Shown: positions 4,800-7,028 of the stretch, in pieces
How positions within the stretch are numbered: the stretch's first letter is position 1
Layout: every line of letters begins with the position of its first letter
Origin: Betaproteobacteria bacterium
GTDB lineage: Bacteria > Pseudomonadota > Gammaproteobacteria > Burkholderiales > Burkholderiaceae_C
Reading direction: 5' to 3'
Assembly: GCA_009927195.1 (NCBI GenBank)
Contig: RFNL01000416.1
Span: 1 to 7,028 of the forward strand
Length of the DNA: 7,028 bases
Notes under the pieces: generated by a model
Seen by the model: the letters and a program-made list of their open reading frames with translations, nothing else
Database searches by the model: none
Told to the model about the DNA's origin: nothing
Made by a program: the position numbers and the translations under genes

Positions 4800-7028
4800 A
4801 TGACTTATTCCATCAACACCCTCCAACAAGAACCGCAAACCGCGTCCGAACCCACAGGTTGGCGTCGGTTCGCGCAAGAAATGGCCTTGACAGCGGGCTT
4901 TTTGATTCTGGCATTTGGCTTGCTGGCCTTGATCACACACCACCCCGGTGATTCGGCTTGGACCACATCGGGCGATGGAGCGGCGCCTCGCAATGCGGCG
5001 GGTCGCTTGGGTGCATTGTTGAGCGACATTGCTTATTTCTTGCTGGGTTATTCGGTTTGGTGGGCTTATGGCGCGGCCTTATCGGTCTGGGTGCGTGCGC
5101 TGCGTGATCGGTTCGATGAGCGTTCGGCTTTGTCGGTCGGTTCGACCTGGCGCCACAGCAAAATGGCTTTTTGGTGTGGTTTGATGCTGCTGCTGCTGTC
5201 CAGCGCGGCCCTGGAGTGGAGTCGCTTGTATCGGTTTGAGTTATCTCTGGCTGGCCACATCAGTGGTGGTGTGGTGGGTTATTTCATCGGCCCTTTGAGT
5301 GATCATTGGTTGGGTTTCAATGGCGCAGGTATGCTCTACATCGCCTTGATGTTGGTGGGCATGTCCTGGGTGTTCCGTTTTTCCTGGATGCAAGTGGCGC
5401 AAGATATTGGTGCTGCGATCGATGGCTTTGTGGCTTCCTGGCGCAAGAAGCGCGAACTGGCCCAAGACCGGGCCCTGGGACAGGCTGCGGCCCGCGAGCG
5501 CGAAGAAATCACCCTGGAGGCTCGGCCCGAAGTCGAAGATGAGGCTGCGCCCTCCGTCATGATTGAACCTGTGGTGATGGATGTGCCCAAAAGCTCACGG
5601 GTGGCCAAGGAAAGACAGCGTCCTTTGTTCCATGAAATGCCCGACAGCCGCTTGCCCCAAGTGGATTTGCTCGATGGCGATTTGGCGCGGCAAGACACGG
5701 TGTCGAGCGAGACCATGGAGATGACCAGCCGCATGATTGAAAAGCGGTTGAAAGACTTTGGTGTCGAAGTGCGTGTGGTCGCGGCCGCCCCCGGCCCTGT
5801 GATCACCCGCTATGAAATCGAGCCTGCAACAGGCGTCAAGGGCTCGCAAGTGGTGGGTTTAGCCAAAGACTTGGCCCGCTCACTGAGCCTGGTGTCCATT
5901 CGGGTGGTGGAGACCATCCCAGGCAAAAACTACATGGCCTTGGAATTGCCCAACGCCCGTCGGCAAACCATCAAGCTGAGCGAAATTTTGGGCTCTCAGG
6001 TCTACAACGAAGCCAAGTCTTTGCTCACCATGGGCTTGGGCAAAGACATCGTGGGCAACCCCATCGTGGCCGATCTGGCCAAGATGCCTCACGTTTTGGT
6101 GGCCGGCACCACGGGTTCGGGCAAATCGGTGGGCATCAATGCCATGATTTTGTCCTTGCTCTACAAGGCCGAGGCCCGCGATGTGCGCTTGCTGATGATC
6201 GACCCCAAGATGTTGGAGATGTCGGTGTACGAAGGCATTCCGCATTTGCTCGCGCCAGTGGTCACTGACATGAAACAAGCTGCCCACGGATTGACTTGGT
6301 GCGTGGCCGAAATGGAGCGCCGCTACAAATTGATGAGCAAATTAGGCGTGCGCAATCTGGCGGGTTACAACACCAAAATCGATGAGGCCGCCGCCCGTGA
6401 GGAGCACTTGGCCAACCCATTCAGCCTGACGCCCGATTCGCCCGAGCCTTTGGATCGATTGCCCCACATCGTGGTGGTGATTGACGAGCTGGCCGATTTG
6501 ATGATGGTGGTGGGCAAAAAAATCGAAGAACTGATTGCCCGGTTGGCCCAAAAAGCCCGCGCTGCGGGCATCCATTTGATATTGGCCACTCAGCGCCCCA
6601 GTGTGGACGTGATCACCGGCCTGATCAAGGCCAACATCCCGACCCGCATTGCCTTTCAGGTGAGCAGCAAAATCGACAGCCGAACCATCTTGGACCAAAT
6701 GGGGGCTGAGGCTTTGTTGGGCATGGGCGACATGCTCTATATGCCCAGTGGCACGGGCTTGCCCATCCGCGTGCACGGTGCTTTTGTCAGCGACGAAGAG
6801 GTGCATCGGGTGGTCAATTACCTGAAAACCCAAGGCGAGCCCGACTACATCGAAGGCCTGCTCGAAGGTGGCACGGTAGATAGCGCCGACATCGACATCG
6901 ACGGCATGGGTGCCGGGGGTGGCGAAAAAGATCCCTTGTACGACCAAGCCGTGGAGATCGTTTTAAAGAACCGCAAAGCCAGTATTTCTTTGGTGCAACG
7001 CCATTTGAAAATTGGCTATAACCGTGCT
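4800..7028 (+). CDS. ftsK: DNA translocase FtsK (3' end outside window)
   Basis: The window holds 743 codons in one open frame, with no stop before the end. FtsK is a hexameric ATP-driven pump at the division septum that clears and aligns the chromosome termini and promotes XerCD recombination at dif. An N-terminal membrane domain has hydrophobic segments near residues 29-46, 72-98, 121-137, 152-166 and 176-193. A short charged linker (about 215-298) follows, then the alpha domain from about 299, and the RecA-like motor with Walker A GTTGSGKS (436-443), Walker B VVVIDE (558-563) and ATQRPSVDV (596-604). The winged-helix gamma domain, which reads polar DNA signals, begins near DPLYDQAVEIV (711) and is cut off, probably with some tens of residues missing. 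The linker is far shorter than in E. coli FtsK. The start has GAGG eight bases upstream. The gene diverges from trxB. Confidence 0.97.
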   Translation, partial: MTYSINTLQQEPQTASEPTGWRRFAQEMALTAGFLILAFGLLALITHHPGDSAWTTSGDGAAPRNAAGRLGALLSDIAYFLLGYSVWWAYGAALSVWVRALRDRFDERSALSVGSTWRHSKMAFWCGLMLLLLSSAALEWSRLYRFELSLAGHISGGVVGYFIGPLSDHWLGFNGAGMLYIALMLVGMSWVFRFSWMQVAQDIGAAIDGFVASWRKKRELAQDRALGQAAAREREEITLEARPEVEDEAAPSVMIEPVVMDVPKSSRVAKERQRPLFHEMPDSRLPQVDLLDGDLARQDTVSSETMEMTSRMIEKRLKDFGVEVRVVAAAPGPVITRYEIEPATGVKGSQVVGLAKDLARSLSLVSIRVVETIPGKNYMALELPNARRQTIKLSEILGSQVYNEAKSLLTMGLGKDIVGNPIVADLAKMPHVLVAGTTGSGKSVGINAMILSLLYKAEARDVRLLMIDPKMLEMSVYEGIPHLLAPVVTDMKQAAHGLTWCVAEMERRYKLMSKLGVRNLAGYNTKIDEAAAREEHLANPFSLTPDSPEPLDRLPHIVVVIDELADLMMVVGKKIEELIARLAQKARAAGIHLILATQRPSVDVITGLIKANIPTRIAFQVSSKIDSRTILDQMGAEALLGMGDMLYMPSGTGLPIRVHGAFVSDEEVHRVVNYLKTQGEPDYIEGLLEGGTVDSADIDIDGMGAGGGEKDPLYDQAVEIVLKNRKASISLVQRHLKIGYNRA

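Noticed and set aside
5184..5199. CTG trinucleotide run in ftsK
   Set aside because: It encodes consecutive leucines of a membrane segment and is explained by the protein.
5880..6947. Two reverse open frames (5880-6287 and 6342-6947) rich in His and Gln
   Set aside because: They are antisense to the FtsK motor domain, and their composition is the mirror of its codons.
1..7028. Mobile elements, CRISPR arrays, tRNA or rRNA genes, toxin-antitoxin or defence genes
   Set aside because: I looked for terminal inverted repeats, spaced direct repeats, cloverleaf-like sequences and unrecognised small gene pairs in the gaps and found none; the window is tightly packed with core genes.

Overview
The window looks like ordinary chromosomal core of a betaproteobacterium, most likely Burkholderiales and probably Comamonadaceae. 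This rests on gene content and order: divergent trxB/ftsK, rpmB-rpmG, an RsmB/NOP-type methylase followed by a fatty-acid desaturase, and an acyl-CoA dehydrogenase of the pimeloyl-CoA dehydrogenase type. It also rests on the moderately GC-rich coding style (many TTG Leu and CCC Pro codons) and the protein sequences. The genus cannot be fixed from sequence alone.

Layout. Bases 1-145 are the 3' end of an acyl-CoA dehydrogenase gene (+). Facing it with an 11-base gap is a small DUF1653 gene (-, 157-396). Divergent from that is a two-gene forward block: an RsmB/NOP-family RNA cytosine-C5 methyltransferase (467-1780) and, 42 bases on, a membrane fatty-acid/acyl-CoA desaturase (1823-3034). The desaturase ends 15 bases from the stop codon of a reverse-strand block: rpmG (L33, 3050-3220) and rpmB (L28, 3294-3527), with a leader upstream of rpmB, then trxB (thioredoxin reductase, 3734-4681). 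Divergent from trxB across a 118-base intergenic region is ftsK (4800 to the window end), cut off inside its C-terminal DNA-reading domain.

Functions. The genes are housekeeping: lipid and acyl-CoA metabolism (dehydrogenase, desaturase), translation and RNA modification (methylase, L28, L33), thiol redox balance (TrxB), and chromosome segregation coupled to division (FtsK). They do not form one pathway. The only convincing co-transcribed units are methylase-desaturase and rpmB-rpmG.

I found no mobile element, CRISPR array, tRNA/rRNA, toxin-antitoxin pair, defence genes or biosynthetic cluster, and nothing that looks like a new system. The points worth a second look are small: a string of potential stem-loops in the rpmB leader, an in-frame 9-bp duplication that gives trxB extra stop codons, long homopolymer runs in the desaturase, and the desaturase's C-terminal extension. 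No gene-free stretch exceeds 300 bases; the longest is 3528-3733.
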